A DNA stretch of 64,000 nucleotides from [Mycobacterium] vasticus (GTDB lineage Bacteria; Actinomycetota; Actinomycetes; Mycobacteriales; Mycobacteriaceae), in contig NZ_CP084028.1 in the NCBI RefSeq assembly GCF_020181595.1, positions 1,005,893 through 1,069,892 of the forward strand, given 5' to 3'. Positions 46,338-55,436 of this stretch are shown one piece after another. How positions within the stretch are numbered: the stretch's first letter is position 1; every line of letters begins with the position of its first letter. Position numbers and translations under genes: made by a program. Under the pieces are notes generated by a model, which was not told the origin of the DNA, did no database searches, and saw only the letters and a program-made list of their open reading frames with translations.

Positions 46338-49300
46338 TCATGGCATCGCCGCAGCCCAGTTGATGTGACCTTGGAAGCCAAGCGTTTTCGCCATGTCACG
46401 GTAGCGATCCCGGTAATCGCGGTAGCGGTCGTCGTCGCCGCGGGACCGTGCCAGTAGCGCCCGCAGCCGCAGTAGCCAGATGTCGTGTGCCGCCAGACGT
46501 TCGTCGGCCCCGGCGACTGCCAGCCGTTCGATCGCCAGCTCGGCTTCGGCCAGATCACCGTCGGCGGCGCGATCCAGCAATGTCTCCACCAGAACGCCGG
46601 TCGCTGGGACGCCCCACAACAGCAGCTGTCCCTGGTGGGCCAGGACGTCGATCGCGGCGCGCATGAGTGGTATCGCGCCGTCGCGATCACCACGCCGAGC
46701 CATCTCCCGCGCCAAGCACACCTCGATGAACGGCAGATCGCACAACAGGTATCGGCGGCGCTGCAACACCTCGCCGACCTCGGCCAGGTGGGCTTGTCCG
46801 CGGTCTCGCTCCACGTAGGTGGGGCGGTGCACCAGCGCCTGACCCAGCGCCACTCGGGCCCACACCACCGCGAGGTCATCACCGGATCGCTCCGCGATCC
46901 GCAGGGCATCCTCGATTTCGCTCAGCACGGAATCGTCGGGGCTCAACACTCCAACCGGCACCGCTACGCAATAGACGTAGCCGACGACCACTGCATAGGT
47001 CAGGGTGTCGGCGCTGCGCGCCGTGTCGATACCGCTGCGCAGGTCGTCGCGCCATCCGGGACAGCCCAGCCAATACCGAGCCATACCCTGCTGCAGCAGG
47101 GCTCCTGCCAACGGAGATCCGATAATGAAGTCGCCGCGTGATGGATCGCCGTCCGCCAAGTCGATAACCCGCTGCGACCACATCAGCACGTCACGCCACG
47201 CACCGCTTTCGGCCTTGGTGTAGCTCGGCGCGATCGACAATCCCACCGTCAGGACCGGATCACCGATCGAGTCGAGAAGGGACATGGCCTCGGATGCCAG
47301 CTGCGAGGCCTCGCGCACCCGACCCTGAAACAACTGATCCATCACCAGTCCAGACATTCCGATGGCCAGCGACGTTTTGTCTCCGGCGGCGGCACACAAC
47401 TCCCGCAACGCATCAAACCGTTCCCCGGCAACGCTTTCGTGGACTCGCCAGGCCATCCCGCACAGCATGGTGCGGGGTGCGATGCGCATCGACAGCCGGT
47501 TGGGGTCGTCGACGGGGAGTGCGTCGGCGATCCGTTGGGCACGCTCCCAGCTCAGTCGCGCCGCGCTGATGTCGCGGTAGGTCGCCCAGCTTGCGGCGCG
47601 CAGGTGCCAACCGTAGGCGGAGTGCAAATCACCGGCGGCCTGTAGATGTTCGGCGATCAGGGCCGCGTTCTCTTCGGTCGCCGCCGAGCCACGTGATTCG
47701 ATGGCGCCCGCCACGCGCCGATGCAGGTCTGCGCGGTCGGATCGCAGTTGTGACTCGTAAGCCACGGTGCGAATCAGCGGATGGTGAAACACATACTCGG
47801 GGTGTCGGGTGAACCCCACCTGATCGATGAGTTCGGCGCCGACAAGATCTGCTACGAGAGGTTCAACGCCTAGGGTCTCCAACAGGGCGAGGGTGAATCG
47901 CGCACCGAGCACGGCCGCTGCGCTCAGGGTCCGCTTGGCCTTCGGGTCGAGGCGATCGATACGTGCGGCGATGGCCGCCTGCAGCGTGACCGGCACGCTC
48001 ACGTCGCTCACCTCGGCCGCCGCGTATGCGCCGCGCTCGCCGCGTAGCACGCCACGCTCGGCCAGGTCGCGCACGATCTCCTCGACGAAAAACGGATTGC
48101 CGGCGGCCCGCTCGGCGATCCTCTGGCCTAGCACATCAACTGAGGGGTCCTGGCCGAGCAGCTCTGCGACCAGTGCCGTGGTCTCCGGATCGCTCAGCGG
48201 CCCAAGGGATATCACCTGTGCCTCTTGCCCCCGGGTGAGTGCACCCTGGTATTCCGGTCGGTAGGTGATCATCACCAGGGAGGGCGTCTGCGGGATCACT
48301 TTGATGAAGTCGGCCAGCATCGACTCGCTGACCTCGTCGATCCAGTGCGCGTCCTCGATGACGAAGACCGTCGGTTCGATGCGGGCCAGTGACGCGGCAT
48401 TGACCAGTGCCGTCACCCGGCGTCGCCGGGCGTCCGGGTCGATCTTGGGTGGCGTCACATCCGGGTCGGCGATGCCCAGCAGGTCATGGACAAGCAGCAC
48501 GTCCTCGGGGTCTGCGTCGGGAAAGCGGTCACGCACACGGTCGCGAGCGCTGTGCTCGTCGAGTCCCTCGACGCCGATCGTCGCACGCAGTAACCGCGCC
48601 ACCACGTGGAAGGCAAGGTCGCTGGCGTGTGATTCGCAGAAGGTGGTGAACACCTCCACGTTGTGGCGACGGGCTCTGGCCCCCAGCTCACGTACCAGGC
48701 GGCTCTTGCCAATGCCTGGTGACCCCACTACGCCGACCACCGCGCCATGGCCGTCGATTGCACGGCCCAACAAGTCCGCGACAGTGACCATCTCCGAGTG
48801 CCGGCCGACCAGACTGGCCTCGGCACCCCCAGCGGTGCGACGTCCGTCGGCCATGCCCAACAGCCGACGGGCGGGCACCGATTCCGCGGCACCCTTGATC
48901 GAAACCGACTCGACATCTCCCAGCGCGGCCACGCCTTCGACAAGATGGGCGGTCGACAAGCTCAACATGACTCCACCCGGCGGAGCGACCGACTCCATCC
49001 GTTGGGCCATCCCGACCTGCGCGCCCACGGCGGCGTAACCGAACCGGCCCGAGCCGATCCCACCGGCGATCACCTCACCGGAGTTCAGCCCCACCCGCAG
49101 CCGCAGCTCGACGCCGTCGTGCTCGCCGACGTCGACAGCCAGCCGATTGGCTACCTCTTGCACGGCCAGCGCCGCCAGACAGGCCCGTGCGGCGTGGTCT
49201 TCCAATGCGACCGGCGCGCCGAATACCGCCATGATTCCGTCGCCGGTCCACTGCGCCAAGGTGCTGCCGTAGCGCTGGACCACCGCCACACAGCGGTCGG

Positions 49301-49508
49301 CGAGCTCGGCCATGATCTCCCGCAGCCGCTCCGCGCCCACCGCCGTGGCGATGTCCATCGAGTGCACGACGTCGGCGAACAGCACGGTCACCTGTTTGTA
49401 CTCGGCGGTGTTCTCCGGCGCGGTGGTCCGGGTACCGCACGCGTCACAGAACTTGGCGCCCGCCCGTAGCTCAGTACCGCACGACCCGCAGGTCAGGCTC
49501 GTTGTCAT
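46338..49508 (-). CDS. Zinc-ribbon / class III cyclase-like / AAA-STAND ATPase protein, paralogue 3
   Basis: 1056-aa inverted third copy. The zinc ribbon is Cys7/Cys10 and Cys21/Cys24. The cyclase-like domain keeps metal Asp46 and Asp90 and Arg170, but the base-selecting Lys is Gln86, the second selector is Ala159 and the transition-state Asn is Gly166, making it the most degenerate of the three. The AAA/STAND module has Walker A 'GSPGIGKSRLVRE' and Walker B 'VFVIEDAHWID'. A long helical C-terminus follows. The start was moved to ATG 49508 because the residues from there align with the N-termini of the two paralogues and the shared hairpin leader ends just upstream. It is divergent from the His-rich small-protein gene. 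Confidence 0.88.
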   Translation of the reverse strand: MTTSLTCGSCGTELRAGAKFCDACGTRTTAPENTAEYKQVTVLFADVVHSMDIATAVGAERLREIMAELADRCVAVVQRYGSTLAQWTGDGIMAVFGAPVALEDHAARACLAALAVQEVANRLAVDVGEHDGVELRLRVGLNSGEVIAGGIGSGRFGYAAVGAQVGMAQRMESVAPPGGVMLSLSTAHLVEGVAALGDVESVSIKGAAESVPARRLLGMADGRRTAGGAEASLVGRHSEMVTVADLLGRAIDGHGAVVGVVGSPGIGKSRLVRELGARARRHNVEVFTTFCESHASDLAFHVVARLLRATIGVEGLDEHSARDRVRDRFPDADPEDVLLVHDLLGIADPDVTPPKIDPDARRRRVTALVNAASLARIEPTVFVIEDAHWIDEVSESMLADFIKVIPQTPSLVMITYRPEYQGALTRGQEAQVISLGPLSDPETTALVAELLGQDPSVDVLGQRIAERAAGNPFFVEEIVRDLAERGVLRGERGAYAAAEVSDVSVPVTLQAAIAARIDRLDPKAKRTLSAAAVLGARFTLALLETLGVEPLVADLVGAELIDQVGFTRHPEYVFHHPLIRTVAYESQLRSDRADLHRRVAGAIESRGSAATEENAALIAEHLQAAGDLHSAYGWHLRAASWATYRDISAARLSWERAQRIADALPVDDPNRLSMRIAPRTMLCGMAWRVHESVAGERFDALRELCAAAGDKTSLAIGMSGLVMDQLFQGRVREASQLASEAMSLLDSIGDPVLTVGLSIAPSYTKAESGAWRDVLMWSQRVIDLADGDPSRGDFIIGSPLAGALLQQGMARYWLGCPGWRDDLRSGIDTARSADTLTYAVVVGYVYCVAVPVGVLSPDDSVLSEIEDALRIAERSGDDLAVVWARVALGQALVHRPTYVERDRGQAHLAEVGEVLQRRRYLLCDLPFIEVCLAREMARRGDRDGAIPLMRAAIDVLAHQGQLLLWGVPATGVLVETLLDRAADGDLAEAELAIERLAVAGADERLAAHDIWLLRLRALLARSRGDDDRYRDYRDRYRDMAKTLGFQGHINWAAAMP

Positions 49509-49517
49509 CCGAGCACC

Positions 49518-49557
49518 GCCGATCCGGGAGTCCGACAATCCCAATCGACAAAGTGTA
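49518..49557 (-). promoter_or_regulatory. Shared promoter/leader 3: TACACT plus 5' hairpin
   Basis: On the minus strand the -10 TACACT (49557-49552) is followed by GTCGATT (49549-49543), which pairs over 7 bp, two of them G-U, with GATCGGC (49524-49518), just upstream of ATG 49508. The wobble changes keep the stem although the sequence differs from leader 1. Confidence 0.45.
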
Positions 49558-49610
49558 GGGCGACAGGCGTCGGCAGCGGACTACTGCGATCCCATCCGGC
49601 TGGGCAGGGC

Positions 49611-49661
49611 AAATTGCAGTGGCTCGCCACTGGGTTCGACGTTCCGCCCAGGCGTGACGAT
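49611..49661 (+). promoter_or_regulatory. Operator-like element B: CAGTGG-N4-CCACTG, N21, GTGACGAT
   Basis: AAATTG (49611-49616), the perfect palindrome CAGTGGCTCGCCACTG (49617-49632), then 21 bp and GTGACGAT (49654-49661), 34 bp before ATG 49696. The arrangement is identical to element A, with a different palindrome centre. It lies in the divergent gap with paralogue 3, about 60 bp behind that gene's -10. Confidence 0.6.
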
Positions 49662-49695
49662 TTGTCGGTAACACCTTCACGGAAGGAGACAGATC

Positions 49696-49890
49696 ATGTC
49701 CGTCTCAGTTGTGCCCTTGCCGCATATGGTCTCTGCGCACCTGGCTGCCGCCGTGCACGCGATGTTCTCGCACCATGCCGACGAGGTGATGTCGACCGCG
49801 CACTCGTGGTACCCGCCGCATCACTACCCACCGCAGCTCAACGACATCCTCGGAGACTCCGCCATGGCCCGGGAGATGGGTCGGTTGTGA
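49696..49890 (+). CDS. His-rich 64-aa small protein
   Basis: 64-residue protein with eight histidines (PLPH, SAH, AVH, SHH, TAH, PPHH) and no signal peptide or clear membrane helix. The ATG is preceded by GGAAGGAG at a good distance, and its upstream region has the same palindrome/GTGACGAT element as the secreted-protein gene at 45502, which argues that it is a real, regulated gene. Family and function are not recognised; metal binding is possible. It ends 4 bp before the stop of the convergent 3-beta-HSD-like gene. Confidence 0.7.
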   Translation: MSVSVVPLPHMVSAHLAAAVHAMFSHHADEVMSTAHSWYPPHHYPPQLNDILGDSAMAREMGRL

Positions 49891-49894
49891 CCGG

Positions 49895-51004
49895 CTACTC
49901 CGGGTGCGGCTCGGCGATCACGGTCGCAAGGTGCGGATGGGCTTCGGCCTTGACCTGTGCGAACAGCCTGACGTAATAGGGAATGCAGGCGGCTGTAGCC
50001 TGCGCGGTGGTGAACAGCGGCTGGTAGCCCAGGTCGCGCTGCGCCTTGGCGATGGAGAAATAGTTGTTCAGGTAAAGCCGTTCCACCGCACCGGGTTCCA
50101 GCAGCGGCTCGGGCAGGCCGAACCGGAAATGCAGCCACTGCCACGCCACCATGACGTCGCGCACCATGCGGCCGGAGACCCGCATCTTCGGCCAGTGTTC
50201 GCCGCAGGCCTCCATGACCGGCCGGGCGAACTCGAACATGTTGATCGGATCGCCGTCGTTGATGAAGTAGGCCTGACCCGGTGACGTGCCGCCGGGAACC
50301 AGGTGCTCGGCGGCCAGGATGAATCCGTGAATCAGGTTGTGCACGTAGGAGTTGTCGAGCTTGGCGCGCTTGCTGCCGATCAGCACCTTGACGTGGCCGG
50401 CCGCGACGCTTTCGAACAGCCTGCGGAACATGGTCTGGTCCCCGTCGCCCCAGATCCCGGACGGGCGAATCGAACACGTCAACATGTCGCGGACACCGTT
50501 CTCGCCCAGCACGAACTTCTCGGCGACGACCTTGGTCTCGGTGTAGAGGTCGTTGAACTTGGTTGTGTACGGCATGGTCTCGTCGCCGTTCGTGATGGCC
50601 TTGCCGCCCATCACCACACTGTTGGAGGCGGTGTAGACGAACCGCTTCACCCCGGCGCTCTGTCCGGCCTGGACAAGGTTCTTCGTGCCGTCGACATTGA
50701 CCGCGAAGCTGCGCCGCCGGATCTCGTCGGTGACCTTCGCGCCGCCCTGCAGGTCGATGATCGCCGCGGTGTGGAACACCGTGTCGATGCCCTCGACGGC
50801 CTGGGCCACCGTGGCGGCGTCGCAGATGTCACCCTCTACGGTCTCCAGTTGCGGGTGCGCGGGCAGCGTCGAAGGCGCGCGGTCGAAGGAGCGCACCTGG
50901 TAGCCGCGGTCTAGCAGTGTCTTGACGAAATTGGTTCCGACGAAGCCGGAGCCACCGGTCACCAATACCCGGCCGAGTTCAGTAGTCAGTACTGGATCAC
51001 CCAT
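49895..51004 (-). CDS. 3-beta-hydroxysteroid dehydrogenase/isomerase-like SDR
   Basis: 369-aa extended SDR. The cofactor motif TGGSGFVG is near residues 16-23, with catalytic 'SNSVV' Ser and 'YTETK' (Tyr-x3-Lys) at about 153-157. The C-terminal half is typical of 3-beta-HSD family members that oxidise 3-beta-hydroxysterols (Rv1106c-like, position upstream of xseB). ATG 51004 was chosen because TATGCT lies 6 nt upstream and the extended frame reads through the divergent-free gap into xseB sequence. It probably acts on cholesterol-type sterols. Confidence 0.93.
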   Translation of the reverse strand: MGDPVLTTELGRVLVTGGSGFVGTNFVKTLLDRGYQVRSFDRAPSTLPAHPQLETVEGDICDAATVAQAVEGIDTVFHTAAIIDLQGGAKVTDEIRRRSFAVNVDGTKNLVQAGQSAGVKRFVYTASNSVVMGGKAITNGDETMPYTTKFNDLYTETKVVAEKFVLGENGVRDMLTCSIRPSGIWGDGDQTMFRRLFESVAAGHVKVLIGSKRAKLDNSYVHNLIHGFILAAEHLVPGGTSPGQAYFINDGDPINMFEFARPVMEACGEHWPKMRVSGRMVRDVMVAWQWLHFRFGLPEPLLEPGAVERLYLNNYFSIAKAQRDLGYQPLFTTAQATAACIPYYVRLFAQVKAEAHPHLATVIAEPHPE

Positions 51005-51010
51005 CGGGCG

Positions 51011-51016
51011 AGCATA
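51011..51016 (-). promoter_or_regulatory. -10 TATGCT, leaderless promoter of 3-beta-HSD-like gene
   Basis: Minus-strand TATGCT, 6 nt before the ATG at 51004. Confidence 0.5.
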
Positions 51017-51053
51017 ACTGAACGTGTTCCAGTTCTTGGGGCTGAAGTCACGA

Positions 51054-51290
51054 TCAGCCGGCGTCGTCGTCACCGGCGGACAGCGCGTCCTGCACCCGGC
51101 GGCGGGCCCCGGCGAGGTGCTCTTCGCAGCGCTTGGCCAGCTGTTCGCCTCGTTCCCATAGGCCCAGCGAGGCGTCGAGGTCCAGGCCGCCCTGTTCCAG
51201 CCGCTGCACGACGTCGATGAGCTCGTCGCGGCACTGCTCGTAGCCCAGTTCACTAACGGGCATCGTCGAAGTGGGCTCGTCAGTTGCCAT
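51054..51290 (-). CDS. xseB: Exodeoxyribonuclease VII small subunit
   Basis: 78-aa helical subunit that binds the C-terminal coiled coil of XseA. The signature '[43 protein letters not shown]' covers most of the protein. ATG 51290 overlaps the end of xseA by 11 bp, as expected for this translationally linked pair. The longer frame upstream is xseA in another reading frame and was discarded. Confidence 0.96.
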   Translation of the reverse strand: MATDEPTSTMPVSELGYEQCRDELIDVVQRLEQGGLDLDASLGLWERGEQLAKRCEEHLAGARRRVQDALSAGDDDAG

Positions 51291-52518
51291 CGTTGGGTCC
51301 TTCACTGGTAGCGGTGATCGCGCCGTCGGTGACCCGAATCCGCAGCTGGGTTCCGGCCGGTGCGTCCTCGACCGACCGCAGCACCTGCGCCTTGGTGCCG
51401 ATGGCCTGCACGACGGCGTAGCCGCGGGCCAGCGTTGCGGCTGGGCCCAGGGTAGCCAGCCGCGCCGACAGGTGCCCGACTCGTTCGGTCTGCACATCGA
51501 TCAGCCGGATGACGTCGCGGCGCACCGCGGACAGGGCACGTCGCACCTCGTCGCCGCGATCGGTCAGGGCACGCAGCGGGTCGGCCAGCACCGGGCGGCT
51601 GCGCAACTGGGTCAGCACCCGGTCCTCACGGATCACCCAGTTGCGCACCGCCTGGGCGCTGCGCCGGCGCAGGTCGTCCACCAGCGCCTGCTCGGCGGCC
51701 GCGTCCGGGACGATGCGCTTGGCCGCATCGGTGGGTGTGGCGGCCCGCAGGTCGGCGACCAGATCGCACAACGGGTTGTCGGGCTCGTGTCCGACCGCGC
51801 TCACCACCGGAGTGCGGCAGGCCGCGATCGCCCGGCACAGGGTCTCGTCGGAGAACGGCAACAGGTCCTCCACGCTGCCCCCGCCCCGGGCCAGCACGAT
51901 CACCTCGACGCCCGCGTCGGCATCCAGTTCGCGCAGTGCCTCGACTATCTGGGCCACCGCGGTCGGCCCTTGCACGGCGGTGTTGCGCACCGCGAAGTTC
52001 ACAGCCGGCCATCGCGCGCCGGCCACCGACATCACGTCGTGCTCGGCGGCGCTCGCCCGGCCGGTGATCAGCCCGATCGTGGCGGGCAGGAAGGGGAGCG
52101 GCCTTTTCAGCCGCGGATCGAACAGGCCCTCGGCGTCCAGCAGTTTGCGCAGCCGTTCGATGCGGGCCAGCAGTTCGCCGATCCCGACGGCCCGGATCTC
52201 GCTGAGCCGCAGCGAGAACGTTCCGCGGGCGGTGTAGAAGTTGGGCTTCCCGCAGACCACCACCTGGGTGCCTTCGGTGAGTTTGACCGGTGCGGCGGCC
52301 ACCATCTCGGGGGTGCAGGTGACCGTCAGCGACATGTCGGCGGCGGGATCACGCAGCACCATGAACACGGTGCGCACCCCGGGGCGCAGGTTGATCTGGG
52401 TCAGCTGGCCCTCGACCCACACCGATCCGAGCCGGTCGATCCAGCCCTTGACCCGGGTGGCGACGGCGCGAACCGGGAACGGGCTCTCCGGTGAGCTGCC
52501 CGGCGCCGGCGCGGTCAC
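51280..52518 (-). CDS. xseA: Exodeoxyribonuclease VII large subunit
   Basis: 412-aa catalytic subunit of the single-strand-specific exonuclease. An N-terminal OB fold (about 15-115) is followed by the nuclease domain with '[18 protein letters not shown]' (about 137-154), '[16 protein letters not shown]' and '[18 protein letters not shown]', and a C-terminal coiled coil for XseB. GTG 52518 overlaps the stop of the upstream lipid-droplet-type gene (GTGA). Thus three genes, 53108 to 51054, form one overlapping operon. Confidence 0.97.
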   Translation of the reverse strand: MTAPAPGSSPESPFPVRAVATRVKGWIDRLGSVWVEGQLTQINLRPGVRTVFMVLRDPAADMSLTVTCTPEMVAAAPVKLTEGTQVVVCGKPNFYTARGTFSLRLSEIRAVGIGELLARIERLRKLLDAEGLFDPRLKRPLPFLPATIGLITGRASAAEHDVMSVAGARWPAVNFAVRNTAVQGPTAVAQIVEALRELDADAGVEVIVLARGGGSVEDLLPFSDETLCRAIAACRTPVVSAVGHEPDNPLCDLVADLRAATPTDAAKRIVPDAAAEQALVDDLRRRSAQAVRNWVIREDRVLTQLRSRPVLADPLRALTDRGDEVRRALSAVRRDVIRLIDVQTERVGHLSARLATLGPAATLARGYAVVQAIGTKAQVLRSVEDAPAGTQLRIRVTDGAITATSEGPNDGN

Positions 52519-53108
52519 TTGGAGTTGGCGCGGGTGATCCTGTTGGCCAGCAGCGTCTGGAACGGCGCCCTTGCCTTGGTGGCCTCCTCGTAGTCGAGCA
52601 GCGTCTCCAGCTCGTCGGTGCTCAGCGAGGCCAGCCGGGCCCGCAACTGGGCCAGCGTGAGGTTTCCGTAGTCGAGTTCGTCCACCAGGTCGGGGGTGGG
52701 GACCTGCGAGGTCTTGCTGGAGCTCGGGGAGGCGGTCTGCGGAGGCCGGGCAGACCCGTCGTTGCCGTCCTCGCTGAACGAGTAAAGGGCGAAGCGGCCC
52801 TCGGAGCGTTGTGCGGAATTGTCGTCGTCGAACGCCTCGGAATCGGCCCCAGCGGACCCGTCGTCGTCTTCGTCGAACGTTGCCCACTCGGGCTGCTCAT
52901 CCTTGGGCGGGAACAGCGACTCCAGGGTGTTGTCGCCCTTGTTGACCAGTTCGGCGATGCCCTGCTGCCAGCGCATCACCGCGTGCGCGGCCTGGCTGGC
53001 CAGCGTCATCGGGTAGGTCAGGATGGTTTGCGGCAGCTTGATGGTCTCCTCGACGGCGACGGTCGCCGCGCCTACCAGAAGCCGGACTCCGAATGGTGCA
53101 GTAGACAT
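52515..53108 (-). CDS. Lipid droplet-associated (MLDS-type) protein
   Basis: 197-aa protein. Its N-terminal 55 residues form amphipathic helices ('[51 protein letters not shown]') like the actinobacterial lipid-droplet coat proteins. Next come a disordered acidic Ser/Asp-rich centre (about 75-140) and a C-terminal helical module ('[41 protein letters not shown]'). The position, upstream of xseA and divergent from ispH, matches Rv1109c. It probably coats triacylglycerol inclusions. Confidence 0.85.
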   Translation of the reverse strand: MSTAPFGVRLLVGAATVAVEETIKLPQTILTYPMTLASQAAHAVMRWQQGIAELVNKGDNTLESLFPPKDEQPEWATFDEDDDGSAGADSEAFDDDNSAQRSEGRFALYSFSEDGNDGSARPPQTASPSSSKTSQVPTPDLVDELDYGNLTLAQLRARLASLSTDELETLLDYEEATKARAPFQTLLANRITRANSK

Positions 53109-53192
53109 GGCCCCCAGCCTGCCTTACCCGCGGGTCATCTCCAAGTATTGACGGTGACCGGCGCGAGCTGGCGGTTCTCGGCGGCCAGACCG

Positions 53193-53198
53193 TACCCT
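53193..53198 (+). promoter_or_regulatory. -10 TACCCT, leaderless promoter of ispH
   Basis: TACCCT lies 7 nt before the ATG at 53206. Confidence 0.55.
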
Positions 53199-53205
53199 GG
53201 GTGCC

Positions 53206-54228
53206 ATGCCGACCCTCGATGTGGAGACCGCGAACACTTCAGCCAGTTCTGGTGCGCAGGCCGCCGCCGGCCACACCGGCAAGCGGGTGCTGCTGGCCGA
53301 ACCGCGCGGCTACTGCGCGGGCGTCGACCGGGCCGTCGAGACGGTGGAGCGGGCCCTGGAGAAACACGGCGCGCCGGTATATGTCCGGCACGAGATCGTG
53401 CACAACAAACATGTGGTGGACACCCTGACCCAGAAGGGCGTGGTCTTCGTCCACGAGGCCGACGAGGTGCCCGAGGGCGCGATGGTGGTGTTCTCCGCGC
53501 ACGGTGTGGCCCCGAGCGTGCACGAGTTGGCCGCCGACCGCGGCCTGCGGGTGATCGACGCGACGTGCCCGCTGGTGAACAAGGTGCACAACGAGGCCAA
53601 GCGGTTCGCCCGCGACGGCTACGACATCCTGCTGATCGGCCACGCCGGGCATGAGGAGGTCATCGGGATCATCGGTGAGGCCCCCGACGACGTGCAGCTG
53701 GTCGACGGCTTGGATGCTGTAGCCGCGGTGAAGGTGCGCGACGAGAACAAGGTGGTGTGGCTCTCGCAGACCACGCTCAGCGTCGACGAGACGATGCAGA
53801 CCGTGGTCAAGCTGCGCGAGCGGTTCCCGAACTTGCAGGATCCGCCCAGCGACGACATCTGCTACGCCACCCAGAACCGCCAGACCGCAGTCAAGGCGAT
53901 GGCACCGGAATGCGAGCTGGTGATCGTCGTCGGTTCGAAGAACTCATCGAACTCCAACCGGCTGGTCGAGGTGGCCCTGGGCGCCGGCGCCGACGCGGCC
54001 CATCTGGTCGACTACGCCGCCGACATCGACCCGGCCTGGCTGAGCCCGGCGTCCGGCCAGGTGCAGACCGTCGGAGTCACCTCGGGCGCGTCAGTCCCGG
54101 AGATCCTGGTCCGCGGCGTGCTGGAGCGGCTCGCCGAATACGGCTACGACACGGTGTTTCCGGTGACGACCGCCAACGAGACGCTGGTGTTCGCGCTGCC
54201 GCGGGAGATCCGTCCGGACCAGCGTTAG
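53206..54228 (+). CDS. ispH: 4-hydroxy-3-methylbut-2-enyl diphosphate reductase
   Basis: Final enzyme of the MEP pathway, reducing HMBPP to IPP and DMAPP with an oxygen-sensitive [4Fe-4S] cluster. The three cluster cysteines are Cys37 ('[12 protein letters not shown]'), Cys121 ('[11 protein letters not shown]') and Cys219 ('[11 protein letters not shown]'). The substrate 'SSNSNRL' Ser/Asn set follows at about 245-251. The N-terminal 25 residues are a non-conserved Ala/Thr-rich extension; a later start would also be compatible, but the -10 spacing supports ATG 53206. The 3' end overlaps the convergent membrane-protein gene by 4 bp. Confidence 0.97.
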   Translation: MPTLDVETANTSASSGAQAAAGHTGKRVLLAEPRGYCAGVDRAVETVERALEKHGAPVYVRHEIVHNKHVVDTLTQKGVVFVHEADEVPEGAMVVFSAHGVAPSVHELAADRGLRVIDATCPLVNKVHNEAKRFARDGYDILLIGHAGHEEVIGIIGEAPDDVQLVDGLDAVAAVKVRDENKVVWLSQTTLSVDETMQTVVKLRERFPNLQDPPSDDICYATQNRQTAVKAMAPECELVIVVGSKNSSNSNRLVEVALGAGADAAHLVDYAADIDPAWLSPASGQVQTVGVTSGASVPEILVRGVLERLAEYGYDTVFPVTTANETLVFALPREIRPDQR

Positions 54229-55340
54229 ATGTCGTACTCCCAGGAGTCGGCTTGCTCGGCGCGCTGCCGGCGGGGGCGGCTCGGCGCCTCGGTGCTGGGC
54301 TCGCCGCGGTAACGCACGTTGGAGACCGGGTGATGGCTGGTGGTCGCACTGTTGCTGCGGCCTGCGCCGGAGGCCGGACGACGGCGCGGTAGCGACTCGG
54401 GAGATTCGGTCGGTCGGTGGCTGCGGGCCCGCGGATCGCGGTTGGCTCGCTGCGGTGGTTCGGCGCGCCGGCGCGGCGCCTCATCACGCCAGCCCGGCTC
54501 ATTGCGCCGGCGGCTCGGCATCGGCTCGTCACGCAGGTCGGGTGCGGGTCGTCGGCGGTGCTCCGGGGCGCGTGCCTCGTCCATCGCAGGTTTGATGTGC
54601 CGCGACCGGGTGGGCGTCGACCCGTTGGTGCCCCGCCGGCGCTCCGTTGTCCGGTTCGCGGCGCGTTCCCGGGCGGCGCGGCGCGCCTCCGGGGTGGCCC
54701 GCCGGGGGCGGTCACCGGGGCTGCGTTCGGTGCGGGTTCGTTCGGTGCGGGGCCGGGTGCGTTCGGCGCGAGTCCGCGAGCCGGGTTGCTCGATGGCGTG
54801 GGCGGGCTTGCGGTTGACGGCCGCGGTGAGCATGGCGCTGAGCCGCTGGGCCAGGGCGGAGCCCCGGCGCGCGCTGGTGTCCTCGGTCTCGGCCGTCGAC
54901 GCGTGCCCCAGCATCCCCAGATACCAGCGGACCATCCCGATCAGCAGGACCACGGCCGCGGTGAACAGCATCAGCGGGAATCGCTCGATCAGCGGATATC
55001 CGCAGTTGATGACGATGTTCTTCAGGCCGGGCCACCCGGCGCCGTGGATGAGCCAGTAGGCGCCCGGTACGGCGCAGAACAGGATCAGCGGCGGCTGGAT
55101 GACGGCGGTGAACACCGCGGACTGGCGCACCGCGAGCACCGCTGCGACGCAACCAATCACATAGAGGGTGGAGAAGACGGCGCTCAGGTCCTTGCTGCCC
55201 GATCCACCGTCGAACGCGATCCCGATCGCGGTGGTGACCGCCGCCACCATCACCGCGCCCCACCAGGGCAGACCGGCCATACTGGGCAGTATCGAACGGT
55301 GGTCAGCCGCCACCGCCGACTTGCCACGCTGTGCTGCCAC
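54225..55340 (-). CDS. Four-helix membrane protein with long Arg-rich tail
   Basis: 371-aa protein. Four hydrophobic helices occupy about residues 22-140 ('[18 protein letters not shown]', '[18 protein letters not shown]', '[24 protein letters not shown]', '[17 protein letters not shown]'). A disordered cytoplasmic tail of about 225 residues, extremely rich in Arg/Glu/Pro with few hydrophobics, follows. The position matches Rv1111c. The GTG at 55340 is chosen because TACCGT lies 6 nt upstream; a second candidate is the internal ATG of 'MAGLPWW'. The basic tail suggests nucleic-acid or anionic-lipid binding, which is inference. Confidence 0.82.
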   Translation of the reverse strand: MAAQRGKSAVAADHRSILPSMAGLPWWGAVMVAAVTTAIGIAFDGGSGSKDLSAVFSTLYVIGCVAAVLAVRQSAVFTAVIQPPLILFCAVPGAYWLIHGAGWPGLKNIVINCGYPLIERFPLMLFTAAVVLLIGMVRWYLGMLGHASTAETEDTSARRGSALAQRLSAMLTAAVNRKPAHAIEQPGSRTRAERTRPRTERTRTERSPGDRPRRATPEARRAARERAANRTTERRRGTNGSTPTRSRHIKPAMDEARAPEHRRRPAPDLRDEPMPSRRRNEPGWRDEAPRRRAEPPQRANRDPRARSHRPTESPESLPRRRPASGAGRSNSATTSHHPVSNVRYRGEPSTEAPSRPRRQRAEQADSWEYDI

Positions 55341-55346
55341 ACACTG

Positions 55347-55352
55347 ACGGTA
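55347..55352 (-). promoter_or_regulatory. -10 TACCGT, leaderless promoter of Arg-rich membrane protein
   Basis: Minus-strand TACCGT, 6 nt upstream of GTG 55340. It is about 70 bp from the divergent ychF -10. Confidence 0.5.
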
Positions 55353-55421
55353 CCGGCTTGAGGTGTCTGAATCCGAAAGGCGTTGCCGGATCACCGCGCG
55401 GACGTGGGCTGCGTCACGCTT

Positions 55422-55427
55422 TACACT
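55422..55427 (+). promoter_or_regulatory. -10 TACACT upstream of ychF
   Basis: TACACT ends 9 nt before GTG 55437, giving a leaderless or near-leaderless transcript. Confidence 0.5.
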
Positions 55428-55436
55428 TGGCTCCCT

